From positions 6,069,175-6,133,174 of the forward strand of contig NC_134032.1 in the NCBI RefSeq assembly GCF_964204645.1: 64,000 nucleotides of DNA, read 5' to 3'. Below, piece after piece: positions 22,144 to 30,909 of the stretch. The position numbers and the translations under genes were made by a program. The notes under the pieces were generated by a model. That model saw nothing but the letters and a program-made list of their open reading frames with translations, was not told the DNA's origin and did not search any database. Positions within the stretch are counted from its first letter, which is position 1. Every line of letters begins with the position of its first letter. The DNA comes from Tubulanus polymorphus (lineage: Eukaryota; Nemertea; Palaeonemertea; Tubulaniformes; Tubulanidae).

Positions 22144-22818
22144 ATGGAACCAGAACAACCACAAACTATCAATATTACAAATAACACTGGTGTTATAAAC
22201 ATATACTACAAGAAGTGTTCTAAATGTGAATTAGATAAATCATTTACAGAATTTAGTAAGCGTAAGACTAGCAAAGATGGTTTTCAATATTGTTGTAAAA
22301 CTTGTTTTAAACTATATACCAAACAATACCGAGAAGATAATATAGAACATTATAATTATTATATGGCAGAATATATGAGAGAAAGATATCAAACAGATCT
22401 TAATTTTAGATTGAAACAATGCTTAAGGACTAGATTAACACAATTATTCAACAAAGAAACACATTCAGAAACATTAACTAATTTGTTGGGTTGTTCAGAT
22501 GAATTTCTCAAATCATGGATTATATTTCAATTCGATGATAAAATGAATATAGATAATTATGGGGATTATTACCACATTGATCATGTGTTACCAATATCTA
22601 AATTTAACATGAATGATGAATACAATAAAAGACCTTTTTGGGGTTGGAAAAATTTAAGGCCTTTAGAAAAGAAAGAAAATCAAATCAAATCTAATAAACT
22701 AGATTTACAGTTATATTCAGAACAGTTAACAAAGGCAAAGAAATTTATTGATCAATGGAACAATAATCCAAATAATGAACGATACGTTGAGGAATTTGAT
22801 ATCAAGGATCCGAAATGA
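22144..22818 (+). CDS. HNH endonuclease with zinc-binding N-terminus (224 aa)
   Basis: The N-terminus has two CxxC pairs (KCSKC at 24-28 and CCKTC at 50-54) that form a likely zinc ribbon, as in many phage and giant-virus HNH proteins. The nuclease core is YYHIDHVLPISKF (His144, Asp146, His147), then KNLRPLEKKENQIKSNK with Asn170 and Asn179. This is the His-Asn-His ββα-metal fold that cuts DNA. Such genes often act as homing endonucleases. It reads on the plus strand, opposite to the structural genes nearby, and lies between two ~120-bp direct repeats, the last codons running into the right copy. The start ATG follows acgtataataa. The gene is intact. Confidence 0.85.
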   Translation: MEPEQPQTINITNNTGVINIYYKKCSKCELDKSFTEFSKRKTSKDGFQYCCKTCFKLYTKQYREDNIEHYNYYMAEYMRERYQTDLNFRLKQCLRTRLTQLFNKETHSETLTNLLGCSDEFLKSWIIFQFDDKMNIDNYGDYYHIDHVLPISKFNMNDEYNKRPFWGWKNLRPLEKKENQIKSNKLDLQLYSEQLTKAKKFIDQWNNNPNNERYVEEFDIKDPK

Positions 22819-22943
22819 CTTATCTGGACAATTTAATTGCTCCACAGTGATAGACAAAAGTAGTGAGATGGTGCCGTACGGCACCCACATGGTGATATTC
22901 AATTATTTTTTTTGCTTTTTTTCTAAAATATTAATCCATTTTT
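22808..22943. repeat. Direct repeat flanking the HNH gene, right copy
   Basis: Same block as at 21,955-22,078, but with 27 extra bases (ggtgccgtacggcacc and flank) put in after gtgagat. The copy overlaps the 3' end of the HNH frame. Confidence 0.85.
22870..22885. repeat. Perfect 16-bp palindrome
   Basis: ggtgccgtacggcacc lies in the 27-bp insertion that differs between the two direct repeats. The insertion is followed by gat, which is also the sequence before it, so a 3-bp duplication is possible. Confidence 0.8.
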
Positions 22944-23299
22944 TTTATTATCAATTTTGGAATTTCAGAAGTACTTTCATTTTTGATAGCAGTTGGTTCA
23001 GAATTACTAATATCATGAATTTTATTTGATTTCTTATACCAATTACACCCAATCAAAATGAATACAATTACAAATCCAACTGTAAAATATAAATATTTAT
23101 CAAATATTCTACTATCAGAAGGAGTAGAAATAACAATATTTTCACCATTTTTATTAACATTTTTATTACTTATTTTTTCTTTTACAGCTTTTTTATATTC
23201 TTGTGATTTAATTCCTAATTGTCGAGACCATTCAATTTGTTTCTGAGTTCTCGGTTTTTTCTTCACAGTTAATTCCTTCACTTCTTTCACCTCGCTCAT
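22931..23299 (-). CDS. Single-pass membrane protein of the Polinton (122 aa)
   Basis: A basic N-terminal domain (residues 1-50, rich in K and E) is followed by one hydrophobic segment at about 69-85 (YLYFTVGFVIVFILIGC) and a short C-terminal tail. The positive charge before the segment suggests the N-terminus faces the cytoplasm. The start codon follows tctataataa, and the frame overlaps the end of the upstream gene (23,597-23,232) by 68 bp. It ends within the right copy of the direct repeat. Family not recognised. As one of the last genes on the structural strand it is probably a virion or membrane component, inferred from context. Confidence 0.65.
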   Translation of the reverse strand: MSEVKEVKELTVKKKPRTQKQIEWSRQLGIKSQEYKKAVKEKISNKNVNKNGENIVISTPSDSRIFDKYLYFTVGFVIVFILIGCNWYKKSNKIHDISNSEPTAIKNESTSEIPKLIIKKMD

Positions 23300-23597
23300 T
23301 TATTATAGAAATATTTTTACTTTCAATATTTGAAAATGTTATAACTCCAGTTGATAATAATGTCATAAATCCACCTAATTGAAATGATAAATATCCAATC
23401 CATTTATTTAATTCAGTCATAACTAAATAATCATTTTTTAAATCGGAATATAATCTATTTTCATTTTCAATTGGTAGTATATAATTACATAATTTACTAT
23501 AACCTTTTACTACATTTTCTGATATCGCGTCATTAATTCTAGCTGTTCTCGCGGCTTCATAAATCTTAAATAATCTAATAATTTCATCTGATTTCAT
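23232..23597 (-). CDS. Membrane protein of the Polinton (121 aa)
   Basis: A helical N-terminal domain (EIIRLFKIYEAARTARIND) is followed by one membrane segment at about 67-88 (WIGYLSFQLGGFMTLLSTGV) and a charged tail. The last 22 codons overlap the next gene in another frame. The start lacks the AT motif seen at the other genes (it follows attagacacaATG), so it might be translated from the upstream transcript. Family not recognised. Confidence 0.55.
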   Translation of the reverse strand: MKSDEIIRLFKIYEAARTARINDAISENVVKGYSKLCNYILPIENENRLYSDLKNDYLVMTELNKWIGYLSFQLGGFMTLLSTGVITFSNIESKNISIINERGERSEGINCEEKTENSETN

Positions 23598-23618
23598 TGT
23601 GTCTAATTCATTATAAGT

Positions 23619-23837
23619 TTAATTTTTACCGACAAAATTTTTACATTTTCCAGATGCTATTAATATTTCTAATTGATGTTTACAATAAAGATAATATTCA
23701 TAATTATTATTTGTTGTAACATTATTTAAAGCACCATCATCTGGAGTTAATTTTGTTTCTGTTATTCCTAAATCATCTAAAGTTTTTTCAATTGGAACAT
23801 CACCATTTTTAGATTTTATTTTCTTTTCACCTCCCAT
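23619..23837 (-). CDS. Small Polinton protein (72 aa)
   Basis: Starts MGGEKKIKSKNGDVPIEKTL. Hydrophilic, with no membrane segment and two late cysteines (YCKHQ, GKCKN). The start follows tttgttatataa, the same motif as at the structural genes. It lies 21 bp before the next gene. Function unknown. Confidence 0.5.
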   Translation of the reverse strand: MGGEKKIKSKNGDVPIEKTLDDLGITETKLTPDDGALNNVTTNNNYEYYLYCKHQLEILIASGKCKNFVGKN

Positions 23838-23864
23838 TTATATAACAAATAAATTAGTTGTGTG

Positions 23865-24130
23865 ATGTTGCAACTAGAATTTAACTAGAATGTAACTAGA
23901 ATTCAACTAGATTAACAAGCTAGTTGAAATATTGTTGTGTTTGTTTATTTCTTGTTAAATCTAGTTGATTTTTGTTTCAACTACTAACAACTAGAATTCA
24001 ACTAGAATGTAACTAGATTTAAAATAGATTAACAAGCTAGTTAAAATATTGTTAAATCTATTTGATTTTTGTTACAACTACTAATAACTAGAATTCAACT
24101 AGAATTCAATTAGATTAACAAGCTAGTTGA
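23865..24130. repeat. Iterated AACTAG repeats in a Polinton gap
   Basis: Two and a half units of ~96-119 bp begin near 23,870, 23,989 and 24,085. Each contains several AACTAGAATTC/T-type steps, then attaacaagctagtt and a gatttttgtt-caactacta end. It is the only long non-coding gap on the structural-gene strand, between the ATPase stop and the 72-residue gene. CTAG words occur in both orientations, so each unit can fold partly. It may be a binding-site cluster or a replication or packaging signal; function is inferred from position only. Confidence 0.75.
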
Positions 24131-24132
24131 AT

Positions 24133-24741
24133 TTAAATAAATTCATATTTAAATGGGTGTTGTAATCTAAATAGTAATTTTGATCTTTTAATATTTTTCA
24201 ACTTATCCATATATTCATTATGTAAATCATGTGGAATAATATCATTTTCCTCAAGTACATTTTTCATCGATTTTCTATCTTTATTATAGAATAAAACTAG
24301 AAATCTAATGTTTTCTCTAAAGTCTTTAACAATTGAATTATATTTTTGATTTAAAACCCAAGTTGTTATCCCAAAATGTCTTCCAGAGAAAGCCAAATAA
24401 CATAACTCACTTTCTCTAACTTTTGAATCATGTAGATTAGCACAATCATCTACAATGAATAATGTATTTGATCCTTTATAAATATCAATTGCTATTTTAA
24501 TACAATTATCTAAATTTTCTTTAACTGTTTTAGGATCTAATATAATAAATTTATTATTTCTAGTAATGTTTCTATCATAAGTTTGATTAAATTCATATGT
24601 TGGACAAAATAATACTATATTATCAAAATAGTTTTTGTAAACAGTTTCTAATAAATTTAATATAAAATAAGTTTTTCCACAATTTGTTACACCAGAAATT
24701 AACATATTATGAGGCTCAAATATGAATAATTCCTTATTCAT
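24133..24741 (-). CDS. ATP: A32-like genome-packaging ATPase (202 aa)
   Basis: Walker A is GVTNCGKT at residues 17-24 and Walker B is TLFIVDDC with acidic residues 98-99. Next follow the sensor-like LAFSGRHFGITTWVLNQKY segment and a C-terminal RLQHPF block. This is the FtsK/HerA-type ATPase found in Polintons, virophages, adintoviruses and NCLDVs, which drives DNA into the preformed capsid using ATP. The length is normal for the family. The gene is intact. Its start directly follows the stop of the integrase frame and has tatataaATG before it. It belongs to the structural gene block. Confidence 0.93.
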   Translation of the reverse strand: MNKELFIFEPHNMLISGVTNCGKTYFILNLLETVYKNYFDNIVLFCPTYEFNQTYDRNITRNNKFIILDPKTVKENLDNCIKIAIDIYKGSNTLFIVDDCANLHDSKVRESELCYLAFSGRHFGITTWVLNQKYNSIVKDFRENIRFLVLFYNKDRKSMKNVLEENDIIPHDLHNEYMDKLKNIKRSKLLFRLQHPFKYEFI

Positions 24742-25626
24742 TTATATATTTTTAATTTTACTTGATAATATCCATTCATTAAATTTATCTGGCCATCCAA
24801 CCCATTTTACTAAAGAATATTTTTTTCTTTTAACAGTTTTTGTTTTCAGTACTTTTTCAATTTTATATTCTTGTTCTAGATTTTCAATAGTTAAACTTAA
24901 TTCTTCTTCGTAAAAGTATCCATCAACTTCTTCACCATCTAAATCTTCTAATTTATAGACATATGGTTTTGTTGTTATTACCTTTTTTATTTTATATATT
25001 TCTCTAGTAAAATTTCGATCGTATCCTTTGTCAAATATCTTTTTATACTTAGAAATTCTAACATTTTGACCAACTTTAAATTTAGGTTCACCAAAATCAT
25101 CAACAAGAAATGCTCCATATAAATTATTCCAAACAATTTCAGCATTTTCAGGTTTTCTAGCATCAATAGGTTTCATTCCAATAGAAGAATGATAAGAATT
25201 ATTATATCCTTCTATAAATTTTGGTAAAACATCAATCCATTTATAAGTATTATTTGCTGTGAAATATTTTGACATTCTTGTTCTTAATGTTCTATTAAAT
25301 CGTTCAACAACTGCTGCTTTTTTATCCGATTTTGTCGAAAAATATTTAATATTATGAAAATCTAAAAGTCCATGAACTAATGAATTATCAAATTCTTTTC
25401 CATCATCAAATTGAATTTTTTCTGGTTTTAGTTTACCACCTGAAAGAAATTTTCTTAAAACATGTGATGTTTGTGCAGCATCTTTTCTATAAAGTGGGAA
25501 GCTCCATACATAACGACTAAAAATATCAATTATATTCAATATCCACCAATAATCATTATTATCTTTTTTAAGATTTTTCATATCAATTAAATCTCCTTGC
25601 CACTGTTGATCTACATAACTTACCAT
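24742..25626 (-). CDS. INT: Retroviral-like integrase, catalytic and chromodomain part
   Basis: The RVE core has WQGDLIDM (Asp12 here), FDDGKEF (Asp74) and VVERFNRT (Glu108), i.e. the D,D-x33-E triad. An SH3-like DNA-binding region follows (about 165-235), then a C-terminal chromodomain (EYKIEKVLKTK..YSLVKWVGWP, about 250-290), the usual order of Polinton integrases. The enzyme joins the element ends to target DNA and yields 6-bp duplications, as seen here. The frame is open upstream of this ATG to about 25,663, where a run of eight T on the plus strand (25,656-25,663) shifts it against the N-terminal piece. So the gene is probably inactive unless the shift is a sequencing error. Confidence 0.92.
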   Translation of the reverse strand: MVSYVDQQWQGDLIDMKNLKKDNNDYWWILNIIDIFSRYVWSFPLYRKDAAQTSHVLRKFLSGGKLKPEKIQFDDGKEFDNSLVHGLLDFHNIKYFSTKSDKKAAVVERFNRTLRTRMSKYFTANNTYKWIDVLPKFIEGYNNSYHSSIGMKPIDARKPENAEIVWNNLYGAFLVDDFGEPKFKVGQNVRISKYKKIFDKGYDRNFTREIYKIKKVITTKPYVYKLEDLDGEEVDGYFYEEELSLTIENLEQEYKIEKVLKTKTVKRKKYSLVKWVGWPDKFNEWILSSKIKNI

Positions 25627-25648
25627 AGTTTTACGAGTTTTATATTTT

Positions 25649-25870
25649 CTAACAATTTTTTTTATGTGTTGTATATGTTGGTTGTTCTAACATAAATTCA
25701 TTTATATCTTTATATTTAACTAAATTTTGTGGGATTATCTTATCTAATTTATCTTGTTTTACTTTACGCCATATATTTTTAGTAGAAGAATAAGCAACCG
25801 AACTCTCAGGGTTGTAATATAAATTTCTTAAATATTGTTCTTTAGTATTAGGAGTTTTTTTACCACTCAT
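25649..25870 (-). CDS. INT: Integrase N-terminal piece (frameshifted)
   Basis: 73 codons starting MSGKKTPNTKEQYLRNLYYN, with the N-terminal helical region of Polinton integrases, ending QPTYTTHKKNC at a stop just after the homopolymer. The start carries gatatataaATG. The catalytic part begins at once in the neighbouring frame, so this is the start of the same gene and not a separate protein. Confidence 0.75.
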   Translation of the reverse strand: MSGKKTPNTKEQYLRNLYYNPESSVAYSSTKNIWRKVKQDKLDKIIPQNLVKYKDINEFMLEQPTYTTHKKNC

Positions 25871-25900
25871 TTATATATCCTTAATTTTAACTTTATATTT

Positions 25901-27148
25901 CTAATATTGAATACTATCTAATTGTGAATTTACAATATTTAATTGTGCGTCAGATATAATATAAATGTGCATTTTGAAATTTAAGCTTCCTTTTTTCTTT
26001 TTCATAAATAATTGTATTCCATCTTTAGTGTTTTGTAGTTTTTTTCCAGAACCATGTAATGAATTATCCTCTGTTGTTCTAAAATCTAACCATAATGCAT
26101 ATTTATTACCGGTATAATAGTCAATTTGATTAATATTACAATTTTCAAATGATTTTATTTTTTCATTCATAAAATGTTTTTTAATTTCTACCCATTGATC
26201 TATCATTCTCATTCCTTGACAAAATATTTTATTCGCTATACCTTCGATAGTTATTTCTACTTTTGTTATTTCAGGATTATAATAATTATCTACCTTTATT
26301 GCGCCATTAGTATACGTTCCAATAGTAAAAAATATTAATATACCTTTAATAGATCTTCTAGGAAAGTTAATATTCTCATTAATTATTTCATCATTTGCAT
26401 TAATAGTTACAGTTTTAAATTTATCAATATAATCATATAATAATGAAAATCCTTGATTGTATTGAGTTTGAATTATACTTGAAATATTTTCATCAGTTAC
26501 TGTATCATATTCTAAACATATATTCGATAATTTATAACTCATATCTTTAACAACGCTAGATAATACAATTTCATTTACAGGAGCAAATGTTATCTCAAAT
26601 ATAATATCTTCTTGAATTGCGTATTTATATAAAGGGGCATTATTATTTATCAATTCAAAATCTAATGGAATTTTATATTTGCTTCCATATATACTTTTTA
26701 TCAATTTATCTACATCATTTGTTAATATTGCGCTATTAGCTTCTGATCTTAATTTATTTTGGTTTTCTGATTGGATGCCTTGAAATATCATATTATTTCT
26801 ATTTTCTTTTGTTAACCATAAATCTTTATAATACATGAATAAATTATAATCATCTAATGAGAAAACTGTTTCTGGACCAATCTTTATTGTTAACTTTTTA
26901 ATCAAATATCTTCCAACATTATCAACGACATAATTATTATTATTACCGATTACTTTTATATCAGCTGATAAATAAATACTATTTGGAACATAAAAAGTAT
27001 TTTGTGTTAATCTCGGAATTCTAACATATAAAGTTTCATCGGGATTAATATTTGAAGGGTTATGAGTAATTATATGATGTGATCTTTCTGCTTTAATAGC
27101 ATTAGATATTCTATGATTCTTAGAAGGATTGATATAACTCCCACTCAT
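25901..27148 (-). CDS. MCP: Major capsid protein, double jelly-roll type (415 aa)
   Basis: The largest intact beta-rich protein of the block. It starts MSGSYINPSKNHRISNAIKA, is rich in I, N, V and Y with alternating hydrophobic strands, has no membrane segment or signal, and ends with a KMHIYIISDAQLNI-like strand. Size, place (between integrase/ATPase and the membrane-protein gene) and the RIPRLTQNTFYVPNSIYLS segment fit Polinton major capsid proteins, which form the pseudo-hexameric shell. Identification is from pattern and context; a structure prediction would settle it. It is complete and uninterrupted. The start has aattttttt then gttaaataaATG. Confidence 0.8.
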   Translation of the reverse strand: MSGSYINPSKNHRISNAIKAERSHHIITHNPSNINPDETLYVRIPRLTQNTFYVPNSIYLSADIKVIGNNNNYVVDNVGRYLIKKLTIKIGPETVFSLDDYNLFMYYKDLWLTKENRNNMIFQGIQSENQNKLRSEANSAILTNDVDKLIKSIYGSKYKIPLDFELINNNAPLYKYAIQEDIIFEITFAPVNEIVLSSVVKDMSYKLSNICLEYDTVTDENISSIIQTQYNQGFSLLYDYIDKFKTVTINANDEIINENINFPRRSIKGILIFFTIGTYTNGAIKVDNYYNPEITKVEITIEGIANKIFCQGMRMIDQWVEIKKHFMNEKIKSFENCNINQIDYYTGNKYALWLDFRTTEDNSLHGSGKKLQNTKDGIQLFMKKKKGSLNFKMHIYIISDAQLNIVNSQLDSIQY

Positions 27149-27168
27149 TTATTTAACAAAAAAATTAA

Positions 27169-28593
27169 TTATTTATTTTTAATCATATTTACTAACCCAA
27201 AAATAATAGCACTTACAACTGTGATTAAAAATAAAATAATATGTTCAGCAACAAAGTTAAGAATATTACCTGCAGATTTCAATATAAAACCAACAATTGA
27301 TGCAATAACTCCTGGTAATGCTGCAGCAGATTTTTTAGATAGTTCCCATAAATATTTTGCTAATTTCTTTAAACCATCCTTAACTTTATCTTGTATAGAA
27401 TTATTACCTGGAGGTTTATCCGGTTTATTTGGAGTAGGAGTAGATTTCAAAGCATTTGATATTGCTAAACCAATTGTTGTAAATACCATAGTTATAGATG
27501 TTAGAATTGAAAGAATTGTTATTCCTTCTAATTTAAATAATAACTTTATTCTATCTTTTAATGATATTTCAGAATTTGGTTTAATCAACAAATCTTTAAA
27601 AATAACTTTTAATCTATTAATATTATAATCATATGATTTTAATAATAATTTAATTTCTTCTTTTTGTAATTCTATGTTATATTCTAAATCATCTATTTTT
27701 TTTTCTAAACGAAATTCTTTTTGCTTATATTCTATTTCATCAATTACTTGATGGTCTAAATCAGACTTTAATTTTTCTATTTCTTTATTTTTATCAGTTA
27801 ATTCTTTTTCTAAAGTTCTAATTTTAAAATCTCTTATACTTTTATTATGTGCAATTTTATCAGCTTCATTTCTTATACTAATAATTTCTCTAATTGCTTC
27901 ATCAGAAAATATATTTAAATCTTCTAATTGTTGATTTGTTGCATCAAGTAATCCATTTGGTAAAAGTTTTTCAGTTTGAACTTTATTTGATTTAAGTTTA
28001 CTAGTTTTGGAAGTTATATTCTGTTCAGAAGTTGTTTCTGTTTCTAAATTTTCATTAATTATCTTAAAAAAATTAGTATTTCTTTGTTTAAATTCTTTTA
28101 TATTATCATCTCTTTCTTTTTGTGTAACATCAGTTATAACATCATCAATGATTTTCTTAATTCTAGATTGTTCTAATAAATTAAAAGTTGATTGTGTTAT
28201 TATTTTATCACTACTTTTAAGATTTGAAATCTTAAAATAATAGTCACCTTTCAATTTCCAATAATATTCACCATTTAAATATTTCAAATCTTCTACTAAA
28301 TGATCCATACCTTTATTTGTTATATTGAATCCAGATTTTTCTAATATTGGTTTAAATTTATGAATAATTTCATTATAATTGTATTTTTTTTCTGTTATTT
28401 CTGGTACTTCATTTTCAATACTTATCTTTGAACGTGCTTTGTCAATAAATTGGGGTGTAGTTAAATTAGAATTATATGCTGTTTCATTTCCATCATTAAA
28501 ACTTGTTTCATCAAAATCAGGTGGTTGTTCATCAGTTATACCAGGTTCATCAAAAGGATCCATTCCAATATCTTCTCCACCTTCTACTTCCAT
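27169..28593 (-). CDS. Coiled-coil/membrane protein of the Polinton (474 aa)
   Basis: The N-terminal ~60 residues are acidic (MEVEGGEDIGMDPFDEPG). Residues ~60-160 hold a folded region with YYWKLKGDYYFKISN. A long coiled coil spans about 225-325 (K/E/L-rich heptads). Next come one membrane segment (ITILSILTSITMVFTTIGLA), a proline-rich linker (STPTPNKPDKPPG) and a long hydrophobic C-terminus (ALPGVIASIVGFILKSAGN and on). This architecture recurs in many animal Polintons, where the role is unproven; a spike or internal membrane protein is possible. A decayed homologue at 48,170-49,890 keeps the C-terminal part best. Intact here. Confidence 0.8.
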   Translation of the reverse strand: MEVEGGEDIGMDPFDEPGITDEQPPDFDETSFNDGNETAYNSNLTTPQFIDKARSKISIENEVPEITEKKYNYNEIIHKFKPILEKSGFNITNKGMDHLVEDLKYLNGEYYWKLKGDYYFKISNLKSSDKIITQSTFNLLEQSRIKKIIDDVITDVTQKERDDNIKEFKQRNTNFFKIINENLETETTSEQNITSKTSKLKSNKVQTEKLLPNGLLDATNQQLEDLNIFSDEAIREIISIRNEADKIAHNKSIRDFKIRTLEKELTDKNKEIEKLKSDLDHQVIDEIEYKQKEFRLEKKIDDLEYNIELQKEEIKLLLKSYDYNINRLKVIFKDLLIKPNSEISLKDRIKLLFKLEGITILSILTSITMVFTTIGLAISNALKSTPTPNKPDKPPGNNSIQDKVKDGLKKLAKYLWELSKKSAAALPGVIASIVGFILKSAGNILNFVAEHIILFLITVVSAIIFGLVNMIKNK

Positions 28594-28609
28594 TTATATA
28601 ATAAAAAAA

Positions 28610-29992
28610 TTAAAATTTAAAATATAATATTCCTCCGATTACAATTCCTATACAAGTTATAGCTAATTTAGTATTTTCATGGGATTTATTATCATCATTT
28701 AGTTTAATTATATCATGTTGAATATTATCAGTTTCTATATTTTCTGATGTATTGTAATCTTTTATTTTAGAATCATTATTTAATTTAATATTCTTAGTTT
28801 TAGTTTCTGTTGATTGAATATGTTTTTTATTTTTTTCACCTTCCATTAATTTTGGAGCAGTAATAATCTTTTTATTTATATCATTTAATCCAAATGAATT
28901 ATTTATTGTTGCAGTTTTAATTAGATTATTATAACCAATTATGTTTCCCATCTTTAATACTAAATCATTAGAAATAATTAATAGATTAGGGCCTATAGAA
29001 TAATTTAGTCTTACATGAGATTTATCTAAATAATTTTGATATCTTATAATGTTTTCTGGAATCGATCTATTTTTATCATTATGTATGGAATCTTCAAATA
29101 AAACTTTAAATTGTTTTTGTGTATCGAATGATGTATTCAAATTTCCAATTATCGGTGATCTTGTTTCAACTTGTGATCCTAGAATACAAATCAAATAAAT
29201 TCTAATAGATTGATTTATTCTTTCTATACCTGATTTAGTAAAACCTTCACTATTTTCTAAAATAAAATAAACCCAACCATTATTGTTTTCTTGTTTTAAA
29301 TTATCATAAAATTTCGGTAATTTATTGAAATTTAATGTTTCTAAATCCTTTGTTTCTATTTTACCATAACCTAATTTATTATTATAGATATTATAAAAAC
29401 TATTAGATGGTATGGGAAGTGCACAATATTCTGCAATCTTTTTAGGGCAAGGAAGTGATCTTATTGTTCCAATTTTTGTTCTAAAATCAGAATTATTTAT
29501 ATCTATATTAAATTCATTACAAATTTTATAAAACTTTGATAAATTAATATTATTATCCAATTCTTTGAAATATCTAGATCCTGGTAAAGCACACTCTAAT
29601 TCATTGAATATTATTCTGATTTGAAAGTTTGTATGAAATCTAAATAAACTTTGAATTAGTTTATATTTAGAATTATTCAAATGATCATTCCAACTAATTC
29701 CACATCCTGTTGTTGCACAATAAACAGCAAAATTTAATTGGTTCTGCCAATACTTCATATTAGATTTTAATAACCATTGTTTTTCATCTTTCAATTTTTT
29801 AAAATTAATTAAATATACATGAAATATATTTTCCATCTTTGCATTAAAATTATTAGTTTCAGTAACATAAATTTCTAAATTAGTTAATGAATCTAAAACT
29901 TCATTTCTATATGTAATATCTTTATTAAAATCTATTGCTGGAATATTATATTTAATTGATTTATTATATTGGAAAGCTTTTGGAAACCCCAT
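28610..29992 (-). CDS. Conserved Polinton structural-block protein (460 aa)
   Basis: Starts MGFPKAFQYNKSIKYNIPAI. The middle has conserved cysteine-containing segments (CATTGCGISWNDHLNN, GTIRSLPCPKK) and a strongly conserved SPIIGNLNTSFDTQKQFKVL block shared with remnant A (16.5 kb). A hydrophilic N/K/T-rich linker (about 365-435) is followed by one C-terminal membrane segment (LAITCIGIVIGGILYF). A tail-anchored protein with a large soluble domain is the likely topology. Not recognised by function; it lies among capsid genes and is intact, so a virion protein is likely. The start has aattttttagttatataaATG. Confidence 0.75.
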   Translation of the reverse strand: MGFPKAFQYNKSIKYNIPAIDFNKDITYRNEVLDSLTNLEIYVTETNNFNAKMENIFHVYLINFKKLKDEKQWLLKSNMKYWQNQLNFAVYCATTGCGISWNDHLNNSKYKLIQSLFRFHTNFQIRIIFNELECALPGSRYFKELDNNINLSKFYKICNEFNIDINNSDFRTKIGTIRSLPCPKKIAEYCALPIPSNSFYNIYNNKLGYGKIETKDLETLNFNKLPKFYDNLKQENNNGWVYFILENSEGFTKSGIERINQSIRIYLICILGSQVETRSPIIGNLNTSFDTQKQFKVLFEDSIHNDKNRSIPENIIRYQNYLDKSHVRLNYSIGPNLLIISNDLVLKMGNIIGYNNLIKTATINNSFGLNDINKKIITAPKLMEGEKNKKHIQSTETKTKNIKLNNDSKIKDYNTSENIETDNIQHDIIKLNDDNKSHENTKLAITCIGIVIGGILYFKF

Positions 29993-30008
29993 TTATATAA
30001 CTAAAAAA

Positions 30009-30443
30009 TTAATAATTTATTAATTCTTTTAATAATTTATCTTGTTCTTCAACTGTTATATGACCATTTAAACTTATTATATAATCTAGTGTGTTCTTTA
30101 ATTTATTTATTTCTTTTATATTAGTTTTGATTTTTTCTTTATTACTTTTTATATTTAATTTTGAACTTATACCAGTTAAAACACTTGAACTTAATCCTAA
30201 CACACCAATTGATATAGCTAAAGGTGTTAATGGACTGAATATTGCTAGAAATGTTATTACAGAACTAATTGTAACCGAACCACTTATAATCAAATAATAT
30301 ATAATTTTACTTTTTAAATATTTTTTCTTTTTTATCTTTAAGTCACTTTCAAATTCTAATATTTGTTTTTCTAAATATGTTTTTAATTTAGTTTTATTTA
30401 TATCATGAGGAATAATATCAATACTATCAACTTTATCTTCCAT
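30009..30443 (-). CDS. Two-pass membrane protein (144 aa)
   Basis: A charged, helical N-terminus (residues 1-45, rich in K, E and D) precedes two adjacent hydrophobic segments at about 47-70 and 73-93, separated by a Pro-containing turn (FSPLTP). A helical charged C-terminus follows. The start has aatttttattctaaataaATG and the gene lies 16 bp before the next one. No family recognised. Two-pass proteins of this size occur in Polinton structural blocks. Confidence 0.65.
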   Translation of the reverse strand: MEDKVDSIDIIPHDINKTKLKTYLEKQILEFESDLKIKKKKYLKSKIIYYLIISGSVTISSVITFLAIFSPLTPLAISIGVLGLSSSVLTGISSKLNIKSNKEKIKTNIKEINKLKNTLDYIISLNGHITVEEQDKLLKELINY

Positions 30444-30462
30444 TTATTTAGAATAAAAATTA

Positions 30463-30885
30463 CTAATTAGTAAACTTATAAGCAACAAATATAACAATAA
30501 CAGTTCCACCTAAAATCCATATTATTTCATATTTCTGTTGTTCTTTACTCGGGGTATAATAATCTGATAATTTAGGTTTGTATAGATGTAATTTTTCTTT
30601 ATTGGTTACTGCGTTATATAAACTCATTGCATCATCAACTGATTGAAAATATCTGTGTGAAATCTTCTGATCATATAATTCTTTATTGATGTAATCCATA
30701 TAGTTTTGTCTCTTTTCTCTATATTCTTCTGCAGCTTTATTGTATTTCTCTAACGCTAAATTATGTCTTCTTTGTTCTCCTAATGAACTATTTTTATCAA
30801 TATGTTTAAATAAATAACCACCACCAGTAAATGCTAAAGCGTTAACAATTGCCGATCCTATAATAGTTATAATTGCAGAAGCCAT
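30463..30885 (-). CDS. Conserved small membrane protein of Polintons (140 aa)
   Basis: The N-terminal hydrophobic segment (MASAIITIIGSAIVNALAFT) is followed by a helical charged domain with RRHNLALEKYNKAAEEY and the conserved-looking YTPSKEQQKYE motif. One C-terminal membrane segment lies at about 121-137. I associate this layout (AIVNALAF..RHxLA.E..A..(K/S)LSD(F/Y)Y.PS) with a family that recurs in animal Polintons; its job is unknown. Complete and intact; start on tttgttaaataaATG. Confidence 0.7.
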   Translation of the reverse strand: MASAIITIIGSAIVNALAFTGGGYLFKHIDKNSSLGEQRRHNLALEKYNKAAEEYREKRQNYMDYINKELYDQKISHRYFQSVDDAMSLYNAVTNKEKLHLYKPKLSDYYTPSKEQQKYEIIWILGGTVIVIFVAYKFTN

Positions 30886-30909
30886 TTATTTAACAAAAAA
30901 ATTATGCAT

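Noticed and set aside
22748-23029. Plus-strand frame after the HNH gene
   Set aside because: It overlaps the HNH end and the minus-strand membrane protein and includes the direct repeat; no independent support.
23865-24130. CRISPR-like array
   Set aside because: The repeats are not separated by unique spacers of constant size, and the genome is eukaryotic.
27113-28627. Plus-strand frames opposite the Polinton membrane-protein gene
   Set aside because: They are mirror frames of the AT-rich minus-strand gene; only the minus strand has the start motif and homologues in the window.
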